Part shown: in pieces, positions 1-10,833 of the stretch
How positions within the stretch are numbered: position 1 is the first letter of the stretch
How the letters are laid out: each line of letters begins with the position of its first letter
DNA from: Gonocerus acuteangulatus
Lineage: Eukaryota > Arthropoda > Insecta > Hemiptera > Coreidae
Direction: 5' to 3'
DNA: 64,000 bases
NCBI GenBank assembly: GCA_946811695.1
Contig: OX328125.1
Span: 104,194,176 to 104,258,175, forward strand
Position numbers and translations under genes: made by a program
Notes under the pieces: generated by a model
Told to the model about the DNA's origin: nothing
Databases searched by the model: none
Seen by the model: the letters and a program-made list of their open reading frames with translations, nothing else

Positions 1-146
1 AACATACAGACAGACAGCTGGTAGATTTTTTTGACCTAGCCTAGGAGATTTCTCGTATCAAGACCTACCATTATTCCAAGTTTGGTCAAAATCGGTCAAA
101 CGGTGTAGATTTGTATAAGGAACAAACAAACAGAAAAACAGACAGA

Positions 147-204
<58 letters not shown>
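1..204. repeat. Interspersed-element fragment ending in a (TA)n tract
   Basis: The first ~150 bases hold the phrase TTTGGTCAAAATCGGTCAAA, followed by CAGACAGACA and a ~50-bp (TA)n tract at 153-204. A related stretch (AGTATCAAGATCTAC, then GTCAAAATCGGTAAACGG) lies at about 2990-3080, so this is an interspersed repeat cut by the window edge. The arrangement of a 'CAAAATCGG' phrase, a CAGACAGACA stretch and a TA tract resembles the two Helitron-like families further on, but termini are not visible and I do not assign a class. The reading frames here are products of the TA tract. Confidence 0.55.
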
Positions 205-214
<10 letters not shown>

Positions 215-340
215 TTTGCTGGGCCGTAATGATGGCAATTTGCAAATTTGAAGTTATGCATGGAAATGTTATCAGCTGAGGGATAAATGGTCTGATCTAA
301 CTTGTGCGTTTGCACCAGTATTATTTGTAAATGGGGGGGG

Positions 341-651
341 GGGTATATTAGCCGAATGGTAGAACACTCTACTACCACTCAGCTAATCTGGAGGACCTGA
401 GTTCAAACGGCAGGCGCGCACTGATGATTCTATCTTCTACTGTCTTCGTTCTTGGGTTGGATTCAGGTTCCTTGACCGTCTTTACGTCTAACCAAAATTT
501 AATTATTGATTATCGAGTACCTGCAAAGGCAGCTCTGGGTGCCAAAGCATAGTACCGGCCACACCGGTATTAACACTTTCCTATGTTCAAGAATCAGACA
601 CCACTACAGTGTCTGTCTCTATGTGTGTTTTAACGGGACTGATATTTTTTT
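341..651 (+). mobile_element. SINE family S1 (tRNA-derived, T-tailed), diverged copy
   Basis: The left part resembles a tRNA gene: an A-box-like TTAGCCGAATGGTAGAAC at about 350 and a B-box-like GAGTTCAAACGG at about 400. It continues with the family body (TCTTCGTTCTTGGGTTGGATTC) and ends ACGGGACTGAT followed by a T run. Four other copies or fragments (843-898, 21333-21686, 39948-40247, 57859-58221) share these blocks. The boxes are decayed compared with the 21333 copy, so this is an old insertion. It is not a functional tRNA gene. Confidence 0.7.
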
Positions 652-756
652 TATATTATTATTTTATTTTGTAATAGGCTACTTGACTCCGTACATTCTA
701 TTAATATATCCACATACACACTCACAAACACCTGTATACACACACACAAATGTGTG

Positions 757-763
<7 letters not shown>

Positions 764-828
<65 letters not shown>

Positions 829-893
829 TATATATTTATATATAAAAAAAAATCAGTCCCGTAACTGGCCACAAGGGCCCAGAGGGGCAGATA

Positions 894-949
<56 letters not shown>

Positions 950-1108
950 AATATATATACTATATGAAATGCGTCAGATAAATAAAAAATGTTATAAAAA
1001 AGAATTTTGTGACGTATAAGGCCTTTACAGAAAGAAAAATAAGTAGAAGGGGTCAATTTACGATAATTATATATATATATATATGTATGAATATATATAT
1101 ATATTTTT
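764..1108. repeat. Cluster of (TA)n microsatellites
   Basis: Long TA tracts run at about 764-824, 898-941 and 1066-1108, separated by a SINE tail fragment (843-898) and ~120 bp of unique AT-rich sequence. The Tyr-Ile-Tyr-Ile reading frames here are translations of the dinucleotide repeat and are not genes. Confidence 0.85.
843..898 (-). mobile_element. SINE S1, 3' tail fragment
   Basis: On the minus strand this reads as the last ~50 bp of family S1 (CTGCCCCTCTGGGCCC, then CAGTTACGGGACTGA and a T run). The rest of the element is absent and (TA)n sequence begins directly at the break, as though the TA tract expanded from, or recombined into, the SINE. Confidence 0.7.
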
Positions 1109-1121
1109 TTTTTTCAATAAT

Positions 1122-1968
1122 TTACGTTATTCTAAGTATTAAATATCTAGTCCAGGCAGATTTTAACTACTGTTAAGTTTGGTTTTTATTCGGCATAAAA
1201 GTTTTCAATTAACTTCTTGAATTGGTCAATACCTTTTTTATCTTTTTAACATTTTTTTAGAACACGTTTTCAAGTTTTTCTTTGCAAATAACGTTTTCAT
1301 TTCCACGTTATTCAAATATCATGACATCCCAAACGAGTGATGAAAAGAATTGATCCCTGTGTTTTGTAAATGGGTTCCACTCCATAATTTCCTTCGACTC
1401 CATAGAAAAAACATTTCACGGAACTCAGGAAGAGAAAATAACTCATATAAAATAAGAAAATGAATTTCTAAAACATATAAATGTGAAAAATAATTTCTGA
1501 ATGAAGCTGAAATAAAAACAAAACTGTTTTCGAAAGATAAAGGAAAATGTTTGACGTGTTTCATTAGGGTTGAGAGATTTTAGTGGAAACACGAACGAAA
1601 AGGGATTATACTTGGCGGGAATATTGATTTTAGATTAAAAATTAAAACGCGGAGTGTGTATGAGAGAAGGTTGGGGAAATCAAACCCACCCTGTGTATAA
1701 CCTTTTCATGCTTCAGAAAACACTCTCATTTCATTAATTCCACGAAATTACACATCAATTATAATAATTTATATTGTATTATGAAGTCATTGTATATTAT
1801 ATTTCGGTTCAGGAATTGGCAGATACTTTATTATTACCTTATTACTAAACGATATGTGTATAATATAATTAGTTCATTCATTAGTTTAATGAGAGAATTT
1901 ATTTCAATGGAGGTTACGGGGTCCCGGAAGAAGGTCAACAGGCTGCTACCTATATACCTATATATATA

Positions 1969-2009
<41 letters not shown>

Positions 2010-2848
2010 CGAGAAGCGGGATAGCTGTTTGAAAATACTATACTATGTTCTATGTTCCCCTATATTAATGAAATATCTAAATTAAGCCCTTAAAACAAAA
2101 ACATAAAATAAATAAAGCTGTATAAGGGTGATTCTACAGAAAAGTAGCACTTTTGGTGAAAACTTTTTTCTTTTTTTTTTCATTTTTTTTTGTTTGATTT
2201 TTACCTCAGAGATAATAAAGCCTGACTAACTTAATATTATCAAAGCATTGGTCAATTAGTTTTCATGGCCTAAGTGGCCAAAAAGCAGCCATTTTGTTTT
2301 TGGGTTGCAGGGGAGTGAGAATAAGAGTAAAAAAACAATATTTCTTAGCAATATATGTTTCTAACTGCCATTCTGAAGATACAGCACGGGGTCCCGGAAG
2401 AAGGTCAACAGCTTCCGGGACCCCGTAACCTCCATTGAAGCTGAAATAAAAAAGCTTCATTCAGAAATTATTTTTCACATTTATATGTTTTAGAAATTCA
2501 TTTTCTTATTTTATATGAGTTATTTTCTCTTCCTGAGTTCCGTGAAATGTTTTTTCTATGGAGTCGAAGGAAATTATGGAGTGGAACCCATTTACAAAAC
2601 ACAGGGATCAATTCTTTTCAACACTCGTTTGGGATGTCATGATATTTGAATAACGTGGAAATGAAAACGTTATTTGCAAAGAAAAACTTGAAAACGTGTT
2701 CTAAAAAAATGTTGAAAAGATAAAAAAGGTATTGACCAATTCAAGAAGTTAATTGAAAACTTTTAAGCCGAATAAAAACCAAACTTAACAGTAGTTAAAA
2801 TCTGCCCGGACTAGATATTTAATACTTAGAATAACGTAAATTATTGAA
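1122..2848. repeat. Large inverted repeat (~400-bp arms) around a ~0.9-kb core
   Basis: Bases ~1122-1520 reappear as the reverse complement at ~2445-2848: for example GAAATTCATTTTCTTATTTT at 2492 mirrors the sequence around 1455. The arms agree over most of their length with few differences. The core contains a second, smaller inverted pair: GGTTACGGGGTCCCGGAAGA near 1912 also occurs directly near 2390, and inverted (CTTCCGGGACCCCGTAACC) at 2413. A TA tract (1969-2009) lies in the core. It could be a foldback transposon or an inverted duplication; no coding potential is recognised. Confidence 0.7.
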
Positions 2849-3807
2849 AAAAAAACAACAACAAAAAAACAAAAGAAGGCTGTTTACTCAACATTGAAAA
2901 CATTTTTAATAAAATATAGAAGGTATTTTTGAGGGACTAGTCATATTTATCATGTACTAGCTGTTACCCAGTGTGCCATGCTAAACCTACTTTCTGTCTA
3001 TGACTCTCCCAGTATCAAGATCTACTTGTACACCCAGTTACGTCAAAATCGGTAAACGGAGTGAATTTGTTTATATCTGTCTATATATTCTTGAAACAGC
3101 CAACTGAGGCCAGCACCACAGCAATTCATAAAACAGCCGACAGAGGCCAGCACCAAAGCCTGCGATTAGATAGCAGATTTCCACGATAATTTCCAGATGC
3201 CAATTGTGTTTAGCCAAGAGTTCTTATTCTACTGCCTGGCGTTGGAAACTACAGTTTGTAGTCAATAATACTGTAAGGAGCCGATCAGCAAGGACGGGAT
3301 TCAAAGGAATAGATCATAGGGAAATATTTTAGAGGAGCGAAATTACTTTTCAAAACTATAATTTATACTCAGGTTACTATTACATACATATACATCGTAA
3401 ACCATCGCTAAGATGAGAGAAAAGGTTGAGCGAGAGAGAGGGACAGCTAGATAGAGATATCAACTATTCCCTTTAGGATTGGGGGTTAGAGAATATTTTG
3501 GGCTGACCTACCTCTCATCGCCATCTCGGCGGAGATCTCAGAACCCGGTATAGACTCTGACCTGTCGGGGGTAAGCCTTCTCTTTTTATATCTTTTTAAC
3601 CCCACTCCATCTTTAGCACGTGGCTGGACGAGAATCTCTCGTTACGGCTTAGGCATTCCGGGAAATCTTACGTATGAGCCAGGGGCGGTTCCTACAGACC
3701 AGACGGAACGTTTGGGGATTCGTTGTTCCCACATCACCAGTGATGGACGGCCAACCTTTTCTCTCATCTTTATTCACTTAAGAAATTCCAAGGGAACACT
3801 GGGCCTT
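2849..3807. other. Intergenic stretch with repeat fragments
   Basis: At ~2955-3085 there is a relative of the repeat at the window start (TATCAAGATCTAC..., CAAAATCGGTAAACGG). At ~3095-3167 a ~36-bp unit containing GAGGCCAGCACCA occurs twice in tandem. From 3170 to 3807 I see no recognisable gene or element; composition becomes less AT-rich around 3480-3730. Confidence 0.45.
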
Positions 3808-3969
3808 GGGGTCTCCCGTGGTCTAATGGCTAGCGCCTTGGATTCATAAGCGGGAGATGGTGGGTTCGATTCCCAACCTCCGGCAGGAATTTTATCATCC
3901 ACGGCTCGCTGGTAAAATTCCTCGCTACACCCTGGATGTCGGCGCTAATGACCTAGATGTAGATGCGCC

Positions 3970-4035
<66 letters not shown>
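3808..4035 (+). mobile_element. SINE family S2 (tRNA-derived), young full-length copy
   Basis: It starts GGGGTCTCCCGTGGTCTAAT (A box) and has the B box GGTTCGATTCC at ~3867, then a body ending GGCGCTAATGACC...GATGCGCCGTA and a ~63-base A tail. The 12-bp sequence ACACTGGGCCTT lies at 3796-3807 and again at 4039-4050: a perfect target-site duplication. The long pure A tail and perfect duplication indicate a recent LINE-mediated insertion. The tail blocks GGCGC and GCGCC can pair as a stem. Other copies or fragments: 10741, 33964, 50146 (minus) and 50871. Confidence 0.85.
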
Positions 4036-4036
<1 letters not shown>

Positions 4037-4222
4037 ACACACTGGGCCTTACATTACTACTTCTTCAATATTACTAGTTTAACACTTAAATTTATAATTT
4101 TAGCAACTATAAAGCACCGAATACACTAATAAGTCAAGAGTTTACGGTCAATCCGATAATGTGGGGTCATGCGACCATCCCAAAGACCTTATTACGGCAT
4201 ATCGGTCGCTTGACTTATTTGT

Positions 4223-5010
4223 CCAAGAGCCAGTAACCGCACGGTTCATGAAGTGTTTTATGCACCTTGACATTTTGCTATAATGTACCTCTTTAACTGG
4301 CCAACTATCTTTAATGTAAAATTAAGACGATTTTACAATGAATAATAAATATGGCAGACACTTTTAAGGGGTATAACACGTAAAAAAAAAACTTAATTGT
4401 TTTTATTTTCATATTATATGAGAGTTTTATTCGCGCTGACATTTAAACCGGAGCAGCTGTACAAGATCATGTGAGCAAGAACCAATGAGAGCGCGGGAAC
4501 AACCACAACTGCGCGGTGCTCTCATACAAGCTTACGGTTACGCGCAGTGTATTGCAGTCTATCATAGGCAACATTTATTTTTATGTTTCCTGATAATTAA
4601 ACCACACAAAAGTGTCTGCCCTTTTGTAATTATTTTCAAATATGTTTATTGAAGACGCTGTTTAAATCGCAGCGTGAATAAAGCACTTAATATTAAAAAT
4701 AAAAACTAGGTACTTAGTTTTTTTTGTTTTTAATTTACATTTTAACCCCCTTAAAAGTGCCTGCCTTATTTATTATTAATTTAAAAATTGCCTTAATTTG
4801 CAATTTTTTTCATTAATAATAGTTGGCTTCTGAATAAAACTCTACTTTTGGGCAATATTGTTTTGCACTTTTCCCCTATGCGCAGTACTTGGTGTTCCAA
4901 GGTATGTCCAGGAAACACATACATACCTTCTTATATATCCAAGAGGTATATTATAGCAAAATTTCAGGGTGCGTAAAACACTTCATGAAAAGTGCGTTAC
5001 CAACTCTCCG
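4223..5010. mobile_element. Long-TIR DNA element 'T', copy I
   Basis: The left end (CCAAGAGCCAGTAACCG, CATGAAGTGTTTTATGCACC, TTTTGCTATAATGTACC) is mirrored at the right end around 4950-5010 (TATAGCAAAATTTCAGGGTG, AAAACACTTCATGAA). Internal blocks such as GGCAGACACTTTTAAGGGG (left) and AACCCCCTTAAAAGTGCCTG (right) are also mirrored, so the terminal inverted repeats extend well over 100 bp. A second copy at 27558-29537 confirms the ends. No transposase is visible, so it is non-autonomous. The superfamily is unresolved because no convincing target duplication is found. Confidence 0.65.
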
Positions 5011-5286
5011 ACTATATAGTCTGCAGCCAAGAATACGGTCCCTTTACATTTACTCTCAAGCCCGTTGTCTAGTACTCTCATATAAATTTGAAAAAACAAT
5101 GGCTGCAGAGATAAATCAATAGTTTAAGTTCAAACCGACATTGTAAATTCAAACATCTACCACGCTCCTTAGGCCGGCCACACACTATGGGGTAGACCGG
5201 ACAAGTACACCCGTGAGGTGCACCTGTCCGGTCTACCTGTGACCCACACTGTTCAGGTGTACCGGACAGGGTTGTCAGTCTTCAAC

Positions 5287-5632
5287 ATGGATCCTCCAGG
5301 AGATGATCTACTTTATCTCTCTCTATTTGCAGTAATATTTGAGACACGTAAAACAAACGAAAAAAACGCAAACAATGGTGTAAGGAATGGTTGCAGAGAA
5401 GAAATAAATTCACCCATATCAATCTGCTGAACGAATTAAGAGATGAACCAACAGATTATCGCAATTATCTGCGCATGAACGAATCAGTTTACATAGAGTT
5501 ATTGTCACTTGTATCTCCTTTCATTAAGAAGAAATATACACAAATGAGGGCCGCTATATCTCCACACGAAAAACTAACAGCTACTTTGAGAATCTTGAGG
5601 AGTCAATTTTCCTCTACTCCTTTCGAATATTA
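5287..5632 (+). pseudogene. Harbinger transposase (HARBI1-like), N-terminal remnant
   Basis: From ATG at 5287 the reading begins MDPPGDDLLYL; after a frameshift near 5360 it continues KQWCKEWLQRRNKFTHINLL and then a block with NYLRMNESVYIELLSLV, the N-terminal region typical of Harbinger transposases. It stops at 5632 after about 115 codons, whereas family members are usually 350-450 residues. The catalytic DDE domain is absent. The gene is cut by the internal deletion that places it against the MADF remnant. It cannot encode an active transposase. Confidence 0.75.
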
Positions 5633-5835
5633 GATCGAAAACTATTAATTTTACTTTTAGCCATACTCTCGTTTGCATTTGGATATATTTTCTGCAGTTT
5701 GTATGCTAATTTGCGATATGCAGCATCCCTTTTATTTCTATTGTGAGAATCATCGTCTTTTATTTTCCATAAACATGGTTCATTTTTATAAATTTCGACG
5801 AAATCACTAAGAACTTCGTTAATTTCATGAGACAT
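5614..5835 (-). pseudogene. MADF-domain protein of the Harbinger element, truncated
   Basis: On the minus strand from ATG at 5835 it reads MSHEINEVLSDFVEIYKNEP, then ...LWKIKDDDSHNRNKRDAAY and ...KSKINSFRSNIRKE before a stop. The pattern (acidic start, LW, D...RDAAY.KLA, K.K...FR) is that of a MADF DNA-binding domain, which is the second ORF of many PIF/Harbinger elements. It ends abruptly at the point where the oppositely oriented transposase remnant ends, so the same deletion removed both 3' halves. An in-frame upstream ATG at 5886 lies in the inserted Helitron-like element and is not the native start. Confidence 0.7.
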
Positions 5836-5871
5836 TTTACACTTTAAACTGATTCCATAAATAAATAAATA

Positions 5872-6945
5872 AAAAAAGTCCGTCACGCAGGAGCTGCATA
5901 ACTAAGCACTTTCCTCAGAATTTGGGTAGTGTAGACTGCTTTCCAGAACAATTTGCTTAAAATATCCTACATAAATAAAATAAAAACGTGAATAGTTCTC
6001 ATTTTGTAATGAGTAACTGATCAATTATTAATTTGCATCCAGAGTTATGTTTACACATGGTACCTACTACACTACGTAATAAATACAAAAATCCTCATAT
6101 TATCGTATTTTGATCTAACGCAGGAACAGGATACAGTCACTCTATTGGTAGAAAGCGCTCCTTGCGGCGGCTTTGTGAACCTACGTCTGCCGGCTTTTCT
6201 ATTCAAGTATATTACAAATTAAACCCCCGCTTTCCGATTGACCGATTCAGCTCATTTTTACAACACTTCTTTCTCACGAGTTACCCACGACGTATACAGC
6301 GTTTCGTTACAATACAGCAGAAATTACGACCGGTATGAGTATATTAGGAATTTGGGTCCGGAGTAAACCCCCCCTTCTAATGAACCGATTTAGTTTCTTT
6401 TTACAACACATATTTACCTGTAGATTACCACTACGAATACCGAGTTTCGTCGAAATATACCAAAAATCACGGCTGGTAGTGGCGAATTGGTATTGTGGGT
6501 CCGGAGTAAACCCCCCCCCCCCTCCTAATGAACCGATTTCGTTTATTTTTACAACACATATTTACCTGTGGATTAGCACTACGAATACCGAGTTTCGTCG
6601 AAATATACCAAAAATCACGGCTGGTAGTGGCGAATTGGTATTGTGGGTCCGGAGTAAACCCCCCCTTCTAATGAACCGATTTAGTTCATTTTTATATCTC
6701 ACTTTTCCCTCTATATTAACACTACGAATACCAAGTTTCGTTGAAATATAACAAATATTACGGCTGACATAGTCAAATAAGTGTTTTGGGTTCGGGGTAA
6801 ACCCCCCCTTCCGGTGGGCCGACTTTGGTGGTTAACGAACTCGTTCAATCGTTTGCTAATTGAATGCTATATACCAAGTTTCGTGACGAAAAAACAAAAA
6901 CTCTGGCCGCTATCGTGTTAACAGACACTTATATATATATATATA

Positions 6946-7008
<63 letters not shown>

Positions 7009-7138
7009 TTTAACGGGGGTCATTTTCGGTGTCTACTAGGCTACTAGGTAGGATCGATAAAGATTTGAAGAAATTTTTTTAAAAATTCCGTCATGAGTCC
7101 AACCTCAATAGCTACTTTCCTTCGGAGGAAAGTGCTAA
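5872..7138 (+). mobile_element. Helitron-like family 1, full-length copy A
   Basis: The left end is AAAAAGTCCGTCACGCAGG...CTGCATAACTAAGCACTTTCCTC. The right end is ACTTTCCTTCGGAGGAAAGT, an 8-bp-stem hairpin, followed by GCTAA. The left subterminal TAAGCACTTTCCT is the inverse of the right end AGGAAAGTGCTTA/GCTAA. Between are four ~145-bp imperfect tandem units (6205-6830; each with GGGTCCGGAGTAAACCCC or a variant) and a TA tract at 6929-7004. The hairpin plus CTAA end and asymmetric inverted repeats fit Helitron/Helentron non-autonomous elements, but no Rep/helicase is present and the class is inferred. It is inserted in an A-rich site in the Harbinger element. Confidence 0.7.
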
Positions 7139-7400
7139 AAAGGCCACAACGGTAAAACAAATCAACACAAATCAGAGTTGCAGAAAACTGAGACCTCATC
7201 AGGTACACCTGATAACCCCCACACACATGAGGTCTACTCGCCTTTGAGGTGGAAATAATGGAATTTTCATCAGGTGTGAGGTCGCCGGAAAGGGTAGAGT
7301 GGGGGTAGTAAAGTTCCGCCACAGACTATGAGATAGACCGGACAGGTGGACCGGACGGATGAACCTGTCCGGTCTACCTCATAGTGTGTGGCGGCCCTTA

Positions 7401-7808
7401 GTCCGAGACATTTATTTTACCGATTCTATCTCGGTGACTCTGATATAACTGTCAAGTATTCAGATATAAACTTGTAGTAGCTAGTCATCGTTGACCGGTG
7501 ATAAGTCAATAGTTTACTCTGAAAGCAATATCATAGAGCCAATATTACCGTAAAATGAGATCACAATAGTAAAGAATGGTGAAATAGGTATAAAAGTATA
7601 CTGGTTATATATTTGTCTGAGAGCGAACATACAAATAATACAGGTATATATGTTTGTTCGCATTCTTTGGCCAAAGTTCGACCCTTTGGTATGAATTAAA
7701 TGAAAATATCCTAGAAATATAGGTTTGTATTACACTGTACAAATGTAACCCCATTTTACGGTAATACTCTCAAGACACAGATTTTAAGAACGTTAAGTCT
7801 TTCTTGCT
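7401..7808. other. Intergenic, nothing recognised
   Basis: About 400 bp of AT-rich sequence without a supported gene, terminal repeats or a long reading frame. Confidence 0.5.
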
Positions 7809-7810
7809 TA

Positions 7811-8207
7811 GGGTGGGTTTACACTTGAATGTTATTGCAGGAAATTTATATCAGACAGAAATTGCGACTAGTGTAAACCATGAGCAATTTATGTCTGAGA
7901 TATATATTTCTATCACGAGCAATAAGTGTCGACACTTCTATACCGTCAGGTGAATACGCTGACTATAAAGAGAGCAATAAATGTCAGGGAGAAATATCTT
8001 GGTTTCTAGCTATATTGCCGAAACTTCTGTACGAAAAGATGTAAACACTGATTATTTACTAGTTGCAACAGGTCCGACTTTTATCGATGGAGTTTTAACA
8101 GTTCGTCTACTTTTCTCTTTCATTATGGGGGATAGTACAGTTTAAAAATATATAGTATATATCGGGACATATATTTCCTGCGCGAAGTGTCAGATGTAAA
8201 CGCTCCC
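7811..8207. mobile_element. MITE with TA target duplication (TIR GGGTGGGTTTACA)
   Basis: The left end is GGGTGGGTTTACACTTG and the right end TGTAAACGCTCCC, flanked by TA at 7809-7810 and 8208-8209. The interior is ~400 bp with no ORF. The TA duplication suggests mobilisation by a Tc1/mariner- or similar TA-specific transposase; the family is not identified. Confidence 0.6.
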
Positions 8208-8209
8208 TA

Positions 8210-8419
8210 AAGGCTGATTCACGCTAGACCGGGTCGGGTCCGGGCCGGGCCGGGGCCGGGGCCCGGCCGGGACACGGAGAAACGATCACACCAGCATTTT
8301 CAATGGACTCGTTCACGCTATACCGGGCCGAGTCCGTGTTTTTTGCGTGTGTGAGTGCTTCACAATGTCCCGGCCGGGCCCCGGCCCGGACCCGACACGG
8401 TCTAGCGTGAATCGACCTT
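8210..8419. mobile_element. Short GC-rich MITE, abutting the previous one
   Basis: The ends AAGGCTGATTCACGCTAGAC and (minus strand) AAGGTCGATTCACGCTAGAC differ at two positions in 20. They are followed inward by runs of CCGGGCC-type sequence that are mirrored on the other side. The element is 210 bp and can fold along its whole length. TA flanks both ends (8208-8209, 8420-8421), and the left TA is shared with the neighbouring MITE. The extreme GC content contrasts with the AT-rich surroundings; it is a transposon feature, not a CpG-island promoter as far as I can see. Confidence 0.75.
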
Positions 8420-8421
8420 TA

Positions 8422-9599
8422 TTTTCGTGAGTTTCCCGGAAGAGATTTTTCGCTCATTCACTTGATTATGAATTTCAGTAATTTAATTTACAGCCAATTT
8501 TCAGTAAGAAAGCTCATATACATAGTCGATATGCTATGATTTTTTTTCGAATCAATATTCCACAACAGAATATTAATAAATATAACATATACAATAGTAA
8601 TTTTTAAATAAATGTTGAATAAACTTTATAATATATTTTTTGATGTTTCAATTTTCCTACCAGAATTTTCACTAATTTGTTTTAACAAATTTGATATTTT
8701 TATATGTCTATGTGTTTGAAAATATATGTGAAGAGAATATCTATCTTATTGTTTAATGTACTCATTGTATCACAATGACAGCTACTTTTATATTTTGTGA
8801 TTTACCAAACCAGCGGTACAGATGTTTTCCACAACTCCAAATTGCAACGATTTTGTACTGAAAAGTTCTCTACTGAGGCAGAAATTTCTTAAATGTAATG
8901 CTTTATAAGTCCCAAGGTTTGAGATATTTTAGCATTAATTTCTGGATTTTTCTGTGACGGTTATGATGGCGTTTTGGAGGTTCGCCGCTTGAAAAACACC
9001 TTTATCCACTACTGGGTCACCCCGTCATAGATCGTATCAAATTCCTACATAAGGAGATGCGGGTTCGAGTCACGTCTGCAGCAAGTTGAGTTTTCTTCTA
9101 TGGGCTCGTTGAAAAAATAAGCTGCTATTCGCTATTAATTTAGCTAAAAAAATATCCTGAACTATTTAATCCTCTTTCATTTTTAAGCTCAGTGACGTAC
9201 AACATTTACTAGTAGATCAAGTTATTTTTTTAAGTTTATTTTTTTCGGTTTTATTTTATCGCCTTGCAACATAAATTACGGTCACCAGAGGCAAGTTGGC
9301 AAGTTGATTTATATGGGGTTAGAACATCTACTCCAGAGAAAATTTTGCTCACTTCCATAAAATATTTCTATAATTAGATTCGGTTGTTGAATAATTAGTT
9401 TTTTTGTATGGTAACAAAAATTACGTTCCACAGGGTCCAGTTCGGATTCCGTTCAAACAGCCCATTTCTTATAGATTTATTTTTCTAATATACTTATGTT
9501 ATTAGGTGCATTTTTTTTTTTTTTTTATAGTTGCAGTTAATACAACCTAACAGACCAGACAGATATTGTTAAACCAACAAAAACTGAAACAGACAATTC
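8422..9599. other. Intergenic, AT-rich; possible tRNA-like relic
   Basis: No gene is supported. At ~9010-9080 the stretch ending GATGCGGGTTCGAGTCAC has a B-box-like motif and may be a decayed tRNA-derived SINE, but no second copy was found in the window. A T-rich run lies at ~9509-9528. Confidence 0.35.
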
Positions 9600-10456
9600 G
9601 CTCGAAAACTGAATCAGGCAGAGGAGCTGATGTGTCGATATAGGAACCCACACCCAGTATTGCTATACCATTTTGATTGAACGCTGCAATATTCAAACTG
9701 AAGTCGTAGTCATGGGTGTATGCGCGGAACTCATAAACCGCGGATACCTAAGGACAAGTGCTTTACCAGATTTTCAGAAATTTAAACTGCGACTAGAGCT
9801 CTTTTCGTGAATAAAATAAAGTCCAAGGTGGCGCAGGAATGTGAGGATAGCCTAAATACCCTGTGATATCAAAATAGGGTCAAGCTAGAGTGGGTTGCAG
9901 GACATTCGGGAATCCATGGGAATGAAAACCCAGATGAGATGGGAAATCTACAGGGATACCAACGGCGGTAGCTAGAGAACGTATTAAGAGATGGCTTGAA
10001 GCTGACCACACGAGGAAGTGGTGCTACAGCGGCACCCAGAGGGAGCGAAGCAGTTTGTGCCTTTTAAAGGCAAAATAAGAACATAGAATCTTTTCAATCT
10101 GTGCAGGACTAAGGTACGACAAGTAGCAGCTCTGCTTACAGGACACGGCAGACTGAACCGGCATTTTTATTCCATTCGACTGACCAAGACTACATGGGGC
10201 CGACTATACTTTGAGGATGATGAAACGCCGAACCATATCATCATATGCAGATTTTTTACGCTTGCAACCAAGAGAACTCTGCATTTTGGAACGGACTTCT
10301 TTATGGTCCAAGGAGGATACCTAATCTCAACCTTACTACCCTTTTAAGGTTCTTGGCTGACGTCGGGTGGCACATTTGGCCATATAGGACACGGTGCGCT
10401 TTTGGTATGTCTCACCGGGCACCCGTTTCAAAATTTACATCTACCACCTAACAGAA
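9600..10456 (+). pseudogene. Decayed LINE, RNase H and C-terminal region
   Basis: The + strand carries recognisable pieces of a non-LTR retrotransposon pol end: VWVAGHSGIHGNENPDE (RNase H, the W.PGHSGI.GNE.ADE block; ~9888-9940), then LLTGHGRLNRHFYSIRLT and LYFEDDETPNHIIICRF (~10133-10255), the Cys/His region usual after RNase H in R1/Jockey-group elements. Frames change and stops interrupt, so it is dead. The ORF at 10245-10451 is only the last open frame of this remnant. Confidence 0.65.
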
Positions 10457-10740
10457 ATTTCCACCCTTAGGTGCATATTAATTTGGGGCTGGAGCAAACA
10501 CCCATTCCACTTTTTTTCTGATTAATCAACTCATCCAATCCTTTGATATGGAAACGGGGCATTCCAGGTTTTTTTGGTAATAGGACGAAAATTGTGTCTG
10601 CTTCGGAATGTGCTAAAAAAAGAATCAATAATAATGAAATGAAATAATATAGAAAATATATTATTCATGTATTATTACTTTGAATAAAAAAAAAATACAT
10701 GTATTTATTTTTCAATAATAAAATATAAATTTTCTCATCT
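10457..10740. other. AT-rich spacer
   Basis: No gene or repeat family is recognised in this ~280-bp stretch, which contains long A runs. Confidence 0.4.
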
Positions 10741-10833
10741 CAGGCCTCGCTGAGAAAATTCCTGGCTGCACCCTGGATGTCGGCGCTAATAGCCAAGATT
10801 TGTTGATGCGCCGTAAAAAAAAAACAAAAAAAA

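Larger units (their letters stand above)
5172..7397 (+). mobile_element. PIF/Harbinger transposon, internally deleted, TTA target duplication
   Basis: The ends are GGCCGGCCACACACTAT (5172) and, read on the minus strand, GGGCCGCCACACACTAT (7397): 17-bp terminal inverted repeats with a few mismatches. Both are flanked by TTA (5169-5171 and 7398-7400), the target duplication typical of this superfamily. Subterminal TGTCCGGTCTACCT blocks are repeated in both orientations. Inside lie remnants of the two genes usual for the family, a DDE transposase and a MADF/Myb-like protein. A Helitron-like element (5872-7138) is inserted in the middle. Confidence 0.85.

Noticed and set aside
506..943. 145-codon frame and similar Tyr/Ile-repeat frames near other TA tracts
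   Set aside because: They are translations of (TA)n repeats joined to SINE fragments; no domain, and the same happens on both strands.
5614..5835. Host MADF transcription-factor exon
   Set aside because: It is inside TTA-flanked Harbinger ends next to a transposase remnant and is truncated.
8210..8419. CpG-island promoter
   Set aside because: The GC-rich block is bounded by inverted ends and TA duplications, so a MITE explains it.
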